From a virus: 41,433 nucleotides of DNA. This document shows, piece by piece, positions 30,413-39,923 of this stretch; the first letter of the stretch is position 1, and each line of letters starts with the position of its first letter. The position numbers were made by a program, and so were the translations under genes. Where the stretch lies: positions 1-41,433 of IMG/VR virus record IMGVR_UViG_3300017732_000018; one strand, written 5' to 3'. The notes under the pieces were generated by a model that worked only from the letters and a program-made list of their open reading frames with translations, was not told where the DNA came from and did not search any database.

Positions 30413-30491
30413 AACAATCTCTTAGAGGCTCCGCTCGTTCCTAAAAAAGGCTGACTGCTATTCAGACTTTTTTCGAGTGGAGAAGATTGTT
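30413..30491. other. Nested long stem structure
   Basis: Three nested stems share one axis: AACAATCT (30413-30420) with AGATTGTT (30484-30491); CTCCGCTCG with CGAGTGGAG (30429-30437 with 30474-30482, one G-U pair); and AAAAAAG-G-CTGA with TCAG-A-CTTTTTT around a 7-nt loop (30443-30473, one mismatch). The A/T tracts of the inner stem give a terminator-like element in both directions. The whole could be a structured RNA or an origin hairpin. Confidence 0.75.
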
Positions 30492-30932
30492 TGCCGTGGA
30501 CAGCGCAAGGATCCGGGTGCACCACCACTCTCAAACATCGATCCAACGGATGTTTCCGTTGGTCCATTTTCTGTTGGGATACAGACACGGGCCGAAGGAC
30601 CGTTGCGATAGCCGAGGAACGAGGGAACGATACTCACCCGTAAGGGCCGAGACTACTACAGGCTCGGTTCATGAGTAGCGCGGTCATCGCCATAAAGCAT
30701 TTGTTCCCACCAAAAAATAAAAGGTTGAGACCTAAATTTTTCTAGATAATCCTAGACACCCCGGAGGTATAGAAACAGCTTACCCAGGACATAGGACCGA
30801 GATTGCAATACACCTTTGTAAATTACAGGCAATAGGGGTTACTGTGGCGAAAGCGGTATGACATTTTGTACGGACCGAGACCCCCACACCCCCTTATTTG
30901 TGGTACGTCTCCTGTGTGTGCGCCCTATAATG

Positions 30933-30961
30933 TTGGTTTTGTAAAATCATTCGTGTATAAT
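30933..30961 (+). promoter_or_regulatory. Sigma70-like promoter of the late operon
   Basis: TTGGTT (30933-30938), 17 nt, TATAAT (30956-30961). The expected start is about 15-20 nt before the ribosome-binding site of the HNH-like gene at 30990. The -10 box is perfect and the spacing ideal, so it should be read by host RNA polymerase. Confidence 0.7.
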
Positions 30962-30989
30962 ACCGTTTAAGAACAGAAGGAGAACATCC

Positions 30990-31244
30990 ATGGCCCGAGA
31001 TTATAGGTCCGAGTACGACAACTACCATTCGTCCCCGAAGCAGAAGAAGAACCGAGCAGCGAGGAACGCGGCCCGTGCAGCTATGGTTAAGAGGAAAAGG
31101 GTCAAGAAGGGTGATGGGAAGGACGTGACGCATAAGGATGGTAATCCGAGGAATAACGGGGAGGGCAATTTGGGTGTATTGTCTAGGAGCAAGAACCGCA
31201 GTTTCAAACGGACGAAGAGGGCGAAGAAGGCTCAAATTCACTGA
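30990..31244 (+). CDS. Small basic HNH-like protein
   Basis: The 84-aa product begins MARDYRSEYDNYHSSPKQKK, is very basic, and has VTHKDGNPRNNGEGNLGV, which resembles the HNH nuclease core (H-x-DGN-x(2)-NN-x(3)-NL). The last His of the HNH motif is not evident at its usual place (SRSKNRSFKRTK follows), so catalysis is doubtful. It is preceded by AAGGAG. Similar proteins are common near terminase genes in marine phages, where HNH proteins assist packaging. This one may be DNA-binding only. Confidence 0.75.
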   Translation: MARDYRSEYDNYHSSPKQKKNRAARNAARAAMVKRKRVKKGDGKDVTHKDGNPRNNGEGNLGVLSRSKNRSFKRTKRAKKAQIH

Positions 31245-31315
31245 AAAAAAATTGCGGGTGTATTTTCATTTGAGTTTATTGTAAAGTAGCTTTAATTTTA
31301 TTAAGGAGGTAACTG

Positions 31316-31591
31316 ATGTCGTCGCAACCAGAACGAGCAAAAAAGAATAAGAAGATGTTATCCGCTGTGAAAAGTTATCTTAAAGTAGATGATGACGGAA
31401 ATGTTTTTATGAAAAAACCTGTTGGTAGTTTTAAAGAGGGGAAGCAACTACCTATGGTAGGGATAAAAGGTGCTTCGTTAATATCTACTGATCCAAGGTC
31501 TAATATGTCTTGGCAAAAAGAAAACACCAAGGTTGTTGAGAAAGTGTATAACGCAATTCAGCGAAGCGGTCTCGGAAACAACAAAAAGTAA
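31316..31591 (+). CDS. Small protein upstream of the giant late protein
   Basis: The 91-aa product has an excellent AAGGAGG site. It contains a basic N-terminus, LKVDDDGNVFMKKPVGSFKE and a C-terminal helix. No family recognised. Its position in the late operon suggests a virion or assembly role. Confidence 0.65.
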   Translation: MSSQPERAKKNKKMLSAVKSYLKVDDDGNVFMKKPVGSFKEGKQLPMVGIKGASLISTDPRSNMSWQKENTKVVEKVYNAIQRSGLGNNKK

Positions 31592-31610
31592 TAACAACGG
31601 AGCGTGGGCT

Positions 31611-34600
31611 ATGAGTTTTTTTGGGTTTTCGGACGAGCAGCTTTCTGAATTAGCGGCATTGAACGCTGAAAAGGCGGCGGCGGGTGAGCCGATGGTTACG
31701 CTTTTGGATGTGATAGCGGACGATACTATTTTGCAAAGCGGTGGGCTTTCGGCGGAAATGGAAGCGCAAAATAACGAATTAGCGGCGTTTTATGACGCGG
31801 CTGCGGGATTAGCGGAGGAGGATCGTTTTACTGGTCAGGATACTACTGATATTATTCGGGATTTGGTTCAAGAGAACATAGATGCGGGTGGCACTCCTAA
31901 TGTTGTTGACTTGATAGAGACGTATATTGACGATCAGGCTAACGCGACGGTTGAGCTTTCGGGTGGCGAATTAGATCTGAGCGATTTAGCTGATTACGGA
32001 CAGGGTAGTTCTCCTGTTTTGGCACCTGACGGAAAGGGAGTTATTAGGGGTGGGAACTATATTTCTTTAGATCCTACTAAAAGTAGTATGTCGGGTTCTG
32101 AGGTTAACGAATTAAAAGCTCAAGCTACTCGAAACACGGACCTTTTACTAGCAGATCAACTACTTAAAGAAGAAGGTATTCCTATTGCTGAGACTTTGGG
32201 ATTGAAGATGCCTGGAGACGAGAATTTTGACGGGGAGGACCGGGAGCGTATACAGGAAGCGGAGTTTGCTGCGGCGAACCTTGTATCTCAATTCACGGAC
32301 ATTGATCAATATAGGTATGAGCAGAAACAAAACGAAGGTCCAGACCCTGTGCCGATTACTGGTGGTGTTGGTTCGATTCAACAGGATGCGAACGGAAACT
32401 GGTTTGCTGTAACAGACAGAAACACTAGAGATTACAGCATTGATCCGAAGGACAACAGCCAAGGACCGACGTTCGGTGGGAATGTATCGAAAAACGTTGA
32501 GAAGACTTTTGCTGAAGAGGTAGCTGCGGCGGGTGGGTCTTCTGATTACACAGGTAGTATTAAGGATATATTCAAGGACACGGATGTAGATTCGTTGGGT
32601 TATGATCCTGTTACTGGGACGTATAGTACGCCTGTTGTTACGGAGCCTGTTGAAACAGATATCGCCCAACCTGGGGATTTGGACCTTGATGACGATATCA
32701 GCATTGATCCAGTAAGTGAACTTGCTCAGAAGTATGTGGATGCGGGACTGGATGACATGTCTGGTTTGGATTTACTTGCTGAAGAGACGGGTACAGAGAC
32801 AGGTTTTACGCCTACGGGTTACACATTTGAAGCTGTGGAGGATTTTGAAAAGGATCAGGATAAGTTTAGACTTATCAGTGATGTCTATGATAACGATGAC
32901 TATGCCAAGATGTTAGAGGATGACAGTGATACTTACAATGAACTGACACCTGAAGGTAAAGCGGCGCTTGATGCGAAGGTCGTGGACCTTGCTACTTCTG
33001 TTCTTGATGATTTAGATTCTGAAGTTGGGCAGACTACGACAGAGGATGCAATAGAGGCTCTTAAAGCCAGGATTGGTTCTCCCTATGATACGAATGTGAG
33101 CGCAGCGGAAGTAGCGGCAACTCTTGGGTTGATTCAAGGTACACCGATTACGTCTAATGAGCTTGATGCGTTGATGCCTGAGTATGATTTCTTCAAGCCT
33201 GATGCGGGGACACAGCTTCTTTTGGAGGGGTCGGGTGCTCTGACAAGTAAGATGATAGGGAATTTAATTAGCGCAGCGGGAGATGTGGTTGGTAGCGAGT
33301 TAGTTTCTGAAGCAGGAGAGGATTTACGTGCACAGGGAGACCTGGCTAAATTTAAGGTAATAGAGAACCTAACAGAGTATGCTCCTGAGACATTAGACGC
33401 ATTGAACAGACCGATCATGGGGGATGATGGTTTTGATTTAGATGCTCTTGCAGCAAAAGCTTACTTTTCATCGACTCCTACTATATTGGGTTTGGCGGGT
33501 ATTCCGTTTGGAACAACAGCAGCGTTGGTTACAGGTGGTATCATGACAGCGGCTGAAGTTGGAACCGAGGCTAGGGATGACACATACAATACCGCTATAG
33601 AGATGGGATACTCTGAAGCAGAGGCTGAAACTCTTAGCAGGTCGGCCTCCATAACGGCAAGTGCAATTGGTTTACCGATTGGTGCGATAAGTAACGTGCT
33701 GTTCTCTACAATACTTCCTGGATCTGGTGCAGGGTCTATTGCAACAGTAGCGGGTAACATGGTTGAGGAAGCGGTAACTGAAGGATATGTTGAGCAGAAT
33801 GCTGCGGCTTTTGCAGTGGATCAACAACTTGGCACTGATAAGTTTGGTAAAGCATATAGTATAGATGAAGGAATCGTGGGTTCTCTTATTGGTGGTGGTG
33901 TTACGTTAGCCACAATCAACAACGCTATAAACAAGGCTATTGAGTCGCCTACTCCAACGGGTGGTGAAACTTCTACGGGTGGACCAAGTGCCACGGATCT
34001 TGCAACTGCGTCTGAGATACTGAACTCTGGTGGTGATGTTTCGATAGTCACGGACAGTAACGGTAATTTAATTATCACGGACACGAGTAGTGGTCAGAGT
34101 GTAAATGTAGGCTCTGTTATTTCTTCTTCGGTTCCGATTAGTGGTTCGGAGACCACGACTGCTGATTTAACGGCTGCGGAACAGGCAGTGGCGTCTGGAT
34201 CTTCGGCTGTGACCATAAACTCCACGGGTGCAGGAATAACTTTTACAAATAACAAGACAGGTTTTACTGCGGTTATTTCTCCTGGTAGTGACATGTCTAA
34301 TACTACGGACGTAATTACTGCGGTTGAGAACAATGATTCTACGGCTGTTACGAATGCGGGTGCTTCTATTTCTTCAGGGACGGATGGAACAGGAATCACG
34401 AGTCTTGTATCTACACCTGGAGCGTATAACAGTAACACGCTCTACAGTAGGGACGGATTAATTTACGTTGGAGACCCATCGAGTGGAGTCCTTGCTAACG
34501 GAACTATTGAAGGGACCACCTATGCGGAGGGTCAAGTTGTTGGAACAGCAGGATCAGATGCCACAACAACTACGACAGCAGGGTCAGATGCCACAGCAAC

Positions 34601-35336
34601 TACGACTACGACAAATACAAACTCTACCGAAACTATTTCAACGAGTGACACTGAAATAACAACTTCTGTGGATGCAAACGGAAATACCACGGTCACAACA
34701 ACTAATACCAATACGGGTGTTACTGAGACTACCACGGTTCCTGCGAATACTAACACGACCATCTCGAGTGGGGTTACGGAGATAACAGTAAATGCTACCA
34801 ACACGGGGACCACTACTACGGCTGTAACAAATACTGGGACCAATGTACCCGCAGCGGTAACTGAGACTGCCACTAATGTACCCGCAGCGGTAACAAATAC
34901 CACGGACGTTGGAACTCTTACAACGTTCACAGAAGAAGACGACGATTTTACATCAGATACTACGTTCACGCCTACAACAGAGTTTACACCTGAAGGTGAT
35001 GATGACGAAGTACCGCCTGTTGGTGAGCAAGCACCGGGATACACGTCTGGAATAGCGGGATTATCTGGAGCGAGACCTACGGTTGCGCCGTATTATCAGC
35101 CACAGCAAACAGGTCAATATTCTTTCTACGTGCCACAACCGGGAGTGGATCAAACAGTTCCTGCGGGACCAGTTATGTCAGATCCAACGTCTTACTTGGC
35201 ACCTACGGCGAATCCGCAGTATGGGTATGGATACATTGCTCCGAATGCGGAGCTTGAGTATTTGAGAAGACTAGCCGAGATTCAAGGCACGGGGGCCGAG
35301 AAGTTACCTTCTGAAAACCTGATGGATGGCTCATGA
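31611..35336 (+). CDS. Giant Ser/Thr-rich protein upstream of TerL (1241 aa)
   Basis: The ATG at 31611 follows GGAG by 8 nt; the frame is open further upstream but without a good site. The N-terminal 580 residues are acidic and helical. Residues ~620-770 are hydrophobic and Gly/Ala-rich (LGLAGIPFGTTAALVTGGIM and IGAISNVLFSTILPGSGAGS), with membrane-interacting potential. Residues ~820-1150 are Ser/Thr-rich low complexity with repeats (e.g. NVPAAVTxT). The C-terminus is Pro/Gln/Tyr-rich. The shape suggests a virion or membrane-interacting protein. No catalytic motif is visible and the family is not recognised. The stop overlaps TerL by ATGA. Confidence 0.7.
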   Translation: MSFFGFSDEQLSELAALNAEKAAAGEPMVTLLDVIADDTILQSGGLSAEMEAQNNELAAFYDAAAGLAEEDRFTGQDTTDIIRDLVQENIDAGGTPNVVDLIETYIDDQANATVELSGGELDLSDLADYGQGSSPVLAPDGKGVIRGGNYISLDPTKSSMSGSEVNELKAQATRNTDLLLADQLLKEEGIPIAETLGLKMPGDENFDGEDRERIQEAEFAAANLVSQFTDIDQYRYEQKQNEGPDPVPITGGVGSIQQDANGNWFAVTDRNTRDYSIDPKDNSQGPTFGGNVSKNVEKTFAEEVAAAGGSSDYTGSIKDIFKDTDVDSLGYDPVTGTYSTPVVTEPVETDIAQPGDLDLDDDISIDPVSELAQKYVDAGLDDMSGLDLLAEETGTETGFTPTGYTFEAVEDFEKDQDKFRLISDVYDNDDYAKMLEDDSDTYNELTPEGKAALDAKVVDLATSVLDDLDSEVGQTTTEDAIEALKARIGSPYDTNVSAAEVAATLGLIQGTPITSNELDALMPEYDFFKPDAGTQLLLEGSGALTSKMIGNLISAAGDVVGSELVSEAGEDLRAQGDLAKFKVIENLTEYAPETLDALNRPIMGDDGFDLDALAAKAYFSSTPTILGLAGIPFGTTAALVTGGIMTAAEVGTEARDDTYNTAIEMGYSEAEAETLSRSASITASAIGLPIGAISNVLFSTILPGSGAGSIATVAGNMVEEAVTEGYVEQNAAAFAVDQQLGTDKFGKAYSIDEGIVGSLIGGGVTLATINNAINKAIESPTPTGGETSTGGPSATDLATASEILNSGGDVSIVTDSNGNLIITDTSSGQSVNVGSVISSSVPISGSETTTADLTAAEQAVASGSSAVTINSTGAGITFTNNKTGFTAVISPGSDMSNTTDVITAVENNDSTAVTNAGASISSGTDGTGITSLVSTPGAYNSNTLYSRDGLIYVGDPSSGVLANGTIEGTTYAEGQVVGTAGSDATTTTTAGSDATATTTTTNTNSTETISTSDTEITTSVDANGNTTVTTTNTNTGVTETTTVPANTNTTISSGVTEITVNATNTGTTTTAVTNTGTNVPAAVTETATNVPAAVTNTTDVGTLTTFTEEDDDFTSDTTFTPTTEFTPEGDDDEVPPVGEQAPGYTSGIAGLSGARPTVAPYYQPQQTGQYSFYVPQPGVDQTVPAGPVMSDPTSYLAPTANPQYGYGYIAPNAELEYLRRLAEIQGTGAEKLPSENLMDGS

Positions 35337-36796
35337 ATCTACAAACACTTCCTGAAGAAGCGTTAAAAGAAATCTTAGCACTGACTGAGGCTAAGAAAAC
35401 ATTAGATTTGAGGGAAAAAGCGCAAGATTATTTCATGCCCTTTGCGCATCATGTGTATGAGAACTTTATTGAGGGCAGGCACCATCGAGTTATTGCGGAA
35501 AAGCTTGAGCAAGTGGCGCAGGGTAAGTTAAAGCGGTTGATTATTAACATGCCACCTCGTCATTCTAAGTCTGAGTTTGCTAGTTTTCTGATGCCTGCTT
35601 GGTTTTTGGGTAGAAACCCTAAGTTAAAGATTATTCAGGCTACTCACAATACTGAGTTAGCTGTTCGTTTTGGTAGAAAAGTGAGGGACTTGATCGATGA
35701 TCCGGCTTATAAAGAGATTTTTCCGAATACTCACCTTAAAGAAGACAACAAAGGTGCAGGTAAGTGGGGTACAGACAAAGGCGGAGAGTACTTCGCGGCG
35801 GGGGTAGGTGCTGCGGTAACTGGTCGTGGTGCGGATTTGTTTGTTATTGACGATCCACACTCGGAACAAGACGCTATGAGCGAGAGCGCATTCGACAATG
35901 CGTATGAATGGTACACTTCTGGACCTCGTCAGAGGCTTCAACCGGGTGGTGCGATCATAATTGTTATGACAAGGTGGGGAAAAAAGGACTTGACAGGCCG
36001 TTTGATGGCTGCACAGGGCGGTGATGTCATGGCGGATCAGTGGGAAGTGGTGGAATTTCCTGCAATTCTACCATCAGATGACCCATTATGGCCTGAGTTC
36101 TGGGAAAAAGACGCACTATTGTCTATTAAAGCGTCGTTACCTGTAGGAAAATGGAATGCACAGTGGCAACAAACGCCAACTACGTCCGAATCGGCCATAG
36201 TTAAGAGAGAATGGTGGCAATCTTGGGAAAAAGAGGCTATTCCTCCTATCAAATACATTATTCAGTCGTATGATACGGCGTTTTCCAAGAAAGAATCAGC
36301 GGATTACAGTGCGATTACGACTTGGGGGGTGTTTGAACCAGACGAAGGTGGGGCAGATAACTTAATTCTTATGGATGCACGGCGAGGTCGTTGGAATTTC
36401 CCAGAATTAAAAGAGATTGCTTATGACGAGCACGAATATTGGGAGCCTGACATGGTGATTGTGGAGGCAAAAGCTACGGGTACACCCTTAATTGACGAGT
36501 TACGTTTACGTGGGATACCTGCTTTGGGCTTCTCTCCGGGCAAAGGAAAAGATAAAATAACTAGAATGCACATGGTTGCGCCGTTGTTTGAAGCGGGTGT
36601 AGTATGGGCACCAAGTGATAAAAAGTTTGCAGATGAGGTAATTGAAGAGGTAGTGTCATTTCCTAATGGCGATCATGATGACTTTTGTGATAGCATGACA
36701 CTAGCATTAATGCGTTTTCGTCAGGGTGGTTTTATTTCCTTACACGGCGAGAACGAAGAAATTGACGAGTATCGTCCTAGACGGGAGTATTACTAA
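35333..36796 (+). CDS. terL: Terminase large subunit
   Basis: The 487-aa product has the ATPase Walker A PPRHSKS (74-80), Walker B LFVIDDPHSE (near 169-178), motif III VMTRW, and the nuclease motifs QSYDTAFSK (near 310), VEAKATGTPLID and HDDFCDSM. It is a complete packaging motor. ATGA links it to the giant protein upstream and TAATG to the portal. Confidence 0.97.
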   Translation: MNLQTLPEEALKEILALTEAKKTLDLREKAQDYFMPFAHHVYENFIEGRHHRVIAEKLEQVAQGKLKRLIINMPPRHSKSEFASFLMPAWFLGRNPKLKIIQATHNTELAVRFGRKVRDLIDDPAYKEIFPNTHLKEDNKGAGKWGTDKGGEYFAAGVGAAVTGRGADLFVIDDPHSEQDAMSESAFDNAYEWYTSGPRQRLQPGGAIIIVMTRWGKKDLTGRLMAAQGGDVMADQWEVVEFPAILPSDDPLWPEFWEKDALLSIKASLPVGKWNAQWQQTPTTSESAIVKREWWQSWEKEAIPPIKYIIQSYDTAFSKKESADYSAITTWGVFEPDEGGADNLILMDARRGRWNFPELKEIAYDEHEYWEPDMVIVEAKATGTPLIDELRLRGIPALGFSPGKGKDKITRMHMVAPLFEAGVVWAPSDKKFADEVIEEVVSFPNGDHDDFCDSMTLALMRFRQGGFISLHGENEEIDEYRPRREYY

Positions 36797-39270
36797 TGGC
36801 ATTGCCACCACTTGTAGATTCAGGGATTAGACCCGAAGACATGGCAGCAGACGCAACGTCTGTTGATGTATCTGTGCCACAGCCCCAAGACTTTACTGGT
36901 GGGGCGGAAGTTATAAACGATGGACAGGGCGGAGCAATAGTGCAAAGCTTGGCAGATATAATAGCAGCAGAGGAAGCTGCTATACCTGAACCCAATCACA
37001 CAGACAATTTAGCGGAGTTTTTAGATGAAGCGTATCTTGGAGAAATCTCGTCGGATCTTAGGGGCTCCTATGAGGATGATATGGAGTCTCGTTCTGAGTG
37101 GGAAGAGACTTATACAAAAGGTTTGGATCAGCTTGGTGTCAAGTATGAAGAGCGTAGTCAGCCGTTTGAAGGGGCTTCTGGGGTCACGCACCCGTTAATT
37201 TCAGAAAGCGTAACTCAGTTTCAGGCGCAGGCATACAAAGAGATGTTACCTGCGGGTGGTCCTGTTCAGACACAAGTTCTTGGTTTGCAGGATGCAGCCC
37301 GTGAGGAACAGGCTTCTCGTGTGAAAGATTTTATGAACTACCAGATTACAGAGGTCATGGAAGAGTTTGACCCTGATATGGATCAGTTGTTGTTTTATTT
37401 ACCGTTGTCTGGTTCTTGTTTTAAGAAGGTTTATTTCGACGAAGCGAAACAAAGACCTGTTTCTAAGTTTGTTCCTGCACAGGATTTAGTAGTATCTTAC
37501 GCAGCTTCTGATTTACAGACGGCTGCACGGGTTACACATGTTCTGCGTATAGATGCAAATGAAGTTCGTAAAATGCAGATTGCAGGATTCTACAGGGACG
37601 TAGAGTTAAGTAAGAATGATGATGAAGAAAACGAAGTAAGACAGAAGATTGATGAGATACAAGGCACTTCTCGTGGATATACAGACGATGTGTTTACGAT
37701 ACTGGAGATGCATGTGGACTTAGACCTTGAAGGGTTCGAGGACATAGCTCCAGACGGAGAACCCACAGGTATAGCTCTGCCATACATTGTTACGATAGAC
37801 GAGGGATCAGGAAAGGTTCTTGCGGTTCGACGTAACTTTGAGGAGGGTGCTGATCTAGCAAGGAAGCAACAATATTTTGTTCACTACAAGTTTATGCCAG
37901 GTCTAGGCTTTTATGGCTTTGGTCTGATCCACATGATTGGTGGTCTTGGTCGTGCGGCAACGAGTATCCTTCGACAGTTAATCGATGCGGGTACACTTGC
38001 TAACCTCCCGGCAGGATTCAAGGCCAGAGGCGTGAGGGTTCGTAATGATGACGAGCCTTTACAGCCGGGTGAGTGGCGGGACATTGATGCACCTGGGGGC
38101 AACATAAGGGACGCACTTATACCGCTTCCGTACAAGGAACCTTCGGGTACACTCGCACAGCTTCTAGGATCCCTCATAGATAACGGAAGACGATTTGTGT
38201 CACTGGCAGATCAACAAACGTCTAACATGAATCAGGAGGCTCCTGTGGGCACTACAGTGGCCTTGTTGGAACGTGGCATGAAAGTTATGTCTGCTATCCA
38301 CAAGCGTCTCCACTACGCTCAGAAGAACGAGTTCCGTATACTAGCTAGGATCTTTAGAGATAATCTACCGCAGGAATATCCGTATGATGTGGCAGGAGGG
38401 GACCGTAAAGTTATGGCCTCTGACTTTGATGGTCGTGTTGATGTGGTTCCTGTTAGTGATCCAAATATCTTTTCTATGGCACAAAGGGTAACATTGGCAC
38501 AGACGCAGCTACAGCTTGCTCAGTCTAATCCACAAGTACACAACCTACACGCAGCGTTTCGTCGTATGTATCAGGCTCTGGAGGTTCAAAACATTGACGA
38601 GATACTACCTCCTCCACCACAGCCACAGCCATTAGACCCTCTTATTGAGAATGCTCGCGCCTTGACTGGGGAGTTATTGATGGCCTTTGACGGTCAGGAT
38701 CATGACGCTCATATCGAACTTCATGTCATGTTTATTAAGACTCCTATTGTTATGACCTCTCCACAAGTCATGGGGATATTGATGGGACATATTCAAGAAC
38801 ACATATCTAAGAAAGCTCGTGAGATGGTTGTAACGGAGATCCAAGGACTTATTTCTCAGGTCCAACTTATGGCTCAGTCTGGTGCACTTGAGCCACAGGC
38901 TGCACAACAACAGATCATGGAAGTTCAGCAACAAATGCAAAATCCAGAGGAGCTAGAGAAAGCAGTAGCTCTACAGGAGATGCAGTTGATGAACGAGCTT
39001 ATGCCGAAGATTACGCCACAAGGAGAGGATCCAATGAAAGATCCACTTGTACAGATCAGAATGCAGGAACTTGGTGTAAAACAACAAGATATGCAGCGTA
39101 AGGCTTTGGACGATGCAGCGCAAATCGATCTAGAGATGCAAAAGATGCAACAACGAGCTACCACTGATGCGGCTAGGATTGAAAGCATAGAAGATATAGC
39201 GGATCAGAGAAACGATACTAATCGTGAACGTATTGAAGTTCAGCGTCAAAAGATGCAACGAGGTGGCTAA
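36796..39270 (+). CDS. Portal protein
   Basis: The 824-aa product sits directly after TerL. Conserved-looking portal segments include SRSEWEETYTKGLDQLGVKY, FYGFGLIHMIGGLGRAATSI and TTVALLERGMKVMSAIHKRL. The C-terminal ~150 residues are a Gln/Met-rich coiled coil (EVQQQMQNPEELEKAVALQE) that could form the barrel. Size fits a podoviral portal (about 700-820 aa). It forms the dodecameric entry ring for DNA. Confidence 0.92.
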   Translation: MALPPLVDSGIRPEDMAADATSVDVSVPQPQDFTGGAEVINDGQGGAIVQSLADIIAAEEAAIPEPNHTDNLAEFLDEAYLGEISSDLRGSYEDDMESRSEWEETYTKGLDQLGVKYEERSQPFEGASGVTHPLISESVTQFQAQAYKEMLPAGGPVQTQVLGLQDAAREEQASRVKDFMNYQITEVMEEFDPDMDQLLFYLPLSGSCFKKVYFDEAKQRPVSKFVPAQDLVVSYAASDLQTAARVTHVLRIDANEVRKMQIAGFYRDVELSKNDDEENEVRQKIDEIQGTSRGYTDDVFTILEMHVDLDLEGFEDIAPDGEPTGIALPYIVTIDEGSGKVLAVRRNFEEGADLARKQQYFVHYKFMPGLGFYGFGLIHMIGGLGRAATSILRQLIDAGTLANLPAGFKARGVRVRNDDEPLQPGEWRDIDAPGGNIRDALIPLPYKEPSGTLAQLLGSLIDNGRRFVSLADQQTSNMNQEAPVGTTVALLERGMKVMSAIHKRLHYAQKNEFRILARIFRDNLPQEYPYDVAGGDRKVMASDFDGRVDVVPVSDPNIFSMAQRVTLAQTQLQLAQSNPQVHNLHAAFRRMYQALEVQNIDEILPPPPQPQPLDPLIENARALTGELLMAFDGQDHDAHIELHVMFIKTPIVMTSPQVMGILMGHIQEHISKKAREMVVTEIQGLISQVQLMAQSGALEPQAAQQQIMEVQQQMQNPEELEKAVALQEMQLMNELMPKITPQGEDPMKDPLVQIRMQELGVKQQDMQRKALDDAAQIDLEMQKMQQRATTDAARIESIEDIADQRNDTNRERIEVQRQKMQRGG

Positions 39271-39746
39271 TGGACCCCGTCAGTTGTGTCATGATGGCGA
39301 CAGGGGCGTTTAAAGGGCTGAAATCCGCCATCGCCGCAGGAAAAGATCTTCAAGACATGACGGGTCAACTGTCTAATTGGGGTAAGGCTTTCTCTGATTT
39401 TACGAACATTGAAGAACGTGAGAAGAATCCTCCGTTTTGGAAAAAGACGTTTAAGGGCTCTGACGAAGAGACGGCCCTAGAAATCTTTGCTAATAAGAAA
39501 AAAATGGAGCAGATGAGGGCAGAGATCAAAGATCATATCTCTTGGAACTACGGGCCGAGTGCTTGGAAAGAAGTCTTGGCGATAGAGGCAAGGATGCGTA
39601 AGCAAAGAAAAGATGAGCTTTATCGTAAGCAGGAGCAAGTTGATGCGGCTATTAACTTTGCTATTGGTGCTTTTATCTTTGTGATAAGTGGTGGATTATT
39701 ATTTATTGCTTTTTATTTTTTAGGGAAATGGCAGGGGCGTTGGTAG
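39270..39746 (+). CDS. Small protein with a C-terminal membrane segment
   Basis: This 158-aa protein starts at the last base of the portal stop. A long charged helical region is followed by a membrane helix near the C-terminus (FAIGAFIFVISGGLLFIAFY). I recall similar proteins next to portal genes in marine phages; function unknown. A tail or lysis-associated membrane protein is possible. Confidence 0.75.
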   Translation: MDPVSCVMMATGAFKGLKSAIAAGKDLQDMTGQLSNWGKAFSDFTNIEEREKNPPFWKKTFKGSDEETALEIFANKKKMEQMRAEIKDHISWNYGPSAWKEVLAIEARMRKQRKDELYRKQEQVDAAINFAIGAFIFVISGGLLFIAFYFLGKWQGRW

Positions 39747-39923
39747 ATGTGGGTATTATTATGGATTCAATTAACAACTAGCGCAGCTAACGGTAATGAA
39801 TTTCAACATTATCATATTGACAGCTTCACTAAAAAAGAAGTGTGCGAAATAGCCAAAGATGAAGCTAAAGTTCTTGTAACAAACGACAACTCAAAAATAG
39901 TCTGTATTCAAATAGAGTTGTGA
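39747..39923 (+). CDS. 58-aa small exported protein candidate
   Basis: The ATG immediately follows the previous stop. The N-terminus MWVLLWIQLTTSAANG looks like a short signal peptide; two cysteines (VCEIAKDEAK, IVCIQIEL) could form a disulphide. It overlaps the next GTG start. Function unknown. Confidence 0.7.
   Translation: MWVLLWIQLTTSAANGNEFQHYHIDSFTKKEVCEIAKDEAKVLVTNDNSKIVCIQIEL

Larger units (their letters stand above)
30064..30989. promoter_or_regulatory. Gene-free palindrome-rich intergenic region
   Basis: About 925 bp separate the leftward accessory operon and the rightward late operon. No ORF with a ribosome-binding site is seen. It holds ACGTCAC x3 (30198-30204, 30225-30231, 30254-30260), hairpin CACTTTGC/GCAAAGTG (30229-30252), hairpin ACCCCT/AGGGGT (30301-30317), a long nested stem (30413-30491), hairpin CCAACGGA/TCCGTTGG (30543-30562), repeated GGACCGAGA (30795 and 30872) and a promoter at 30933-30961. 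Candidates are a replication origin, a packaging site, or a non-coding RNA. Confidence 0.7.

Noticed and set aside
30310-30678. Two overlapping short open frames in the intergenic region
   Set aside because: No ribosome-binding sites; composition follows palindromic sequence; they disagree with each other and with operon organisation.
30580-30700. tRNA-like segment with GGTTCATG
   Set aside because: No acceptor stem or anticodon arm can be folded around it.
31270-31298. Promoter TTGAGT-N17-TAATTT before the gene at 31316
   Set aside because: The predicted transcription start would lie inside the ribosome-binding site, leaving almost no leader.
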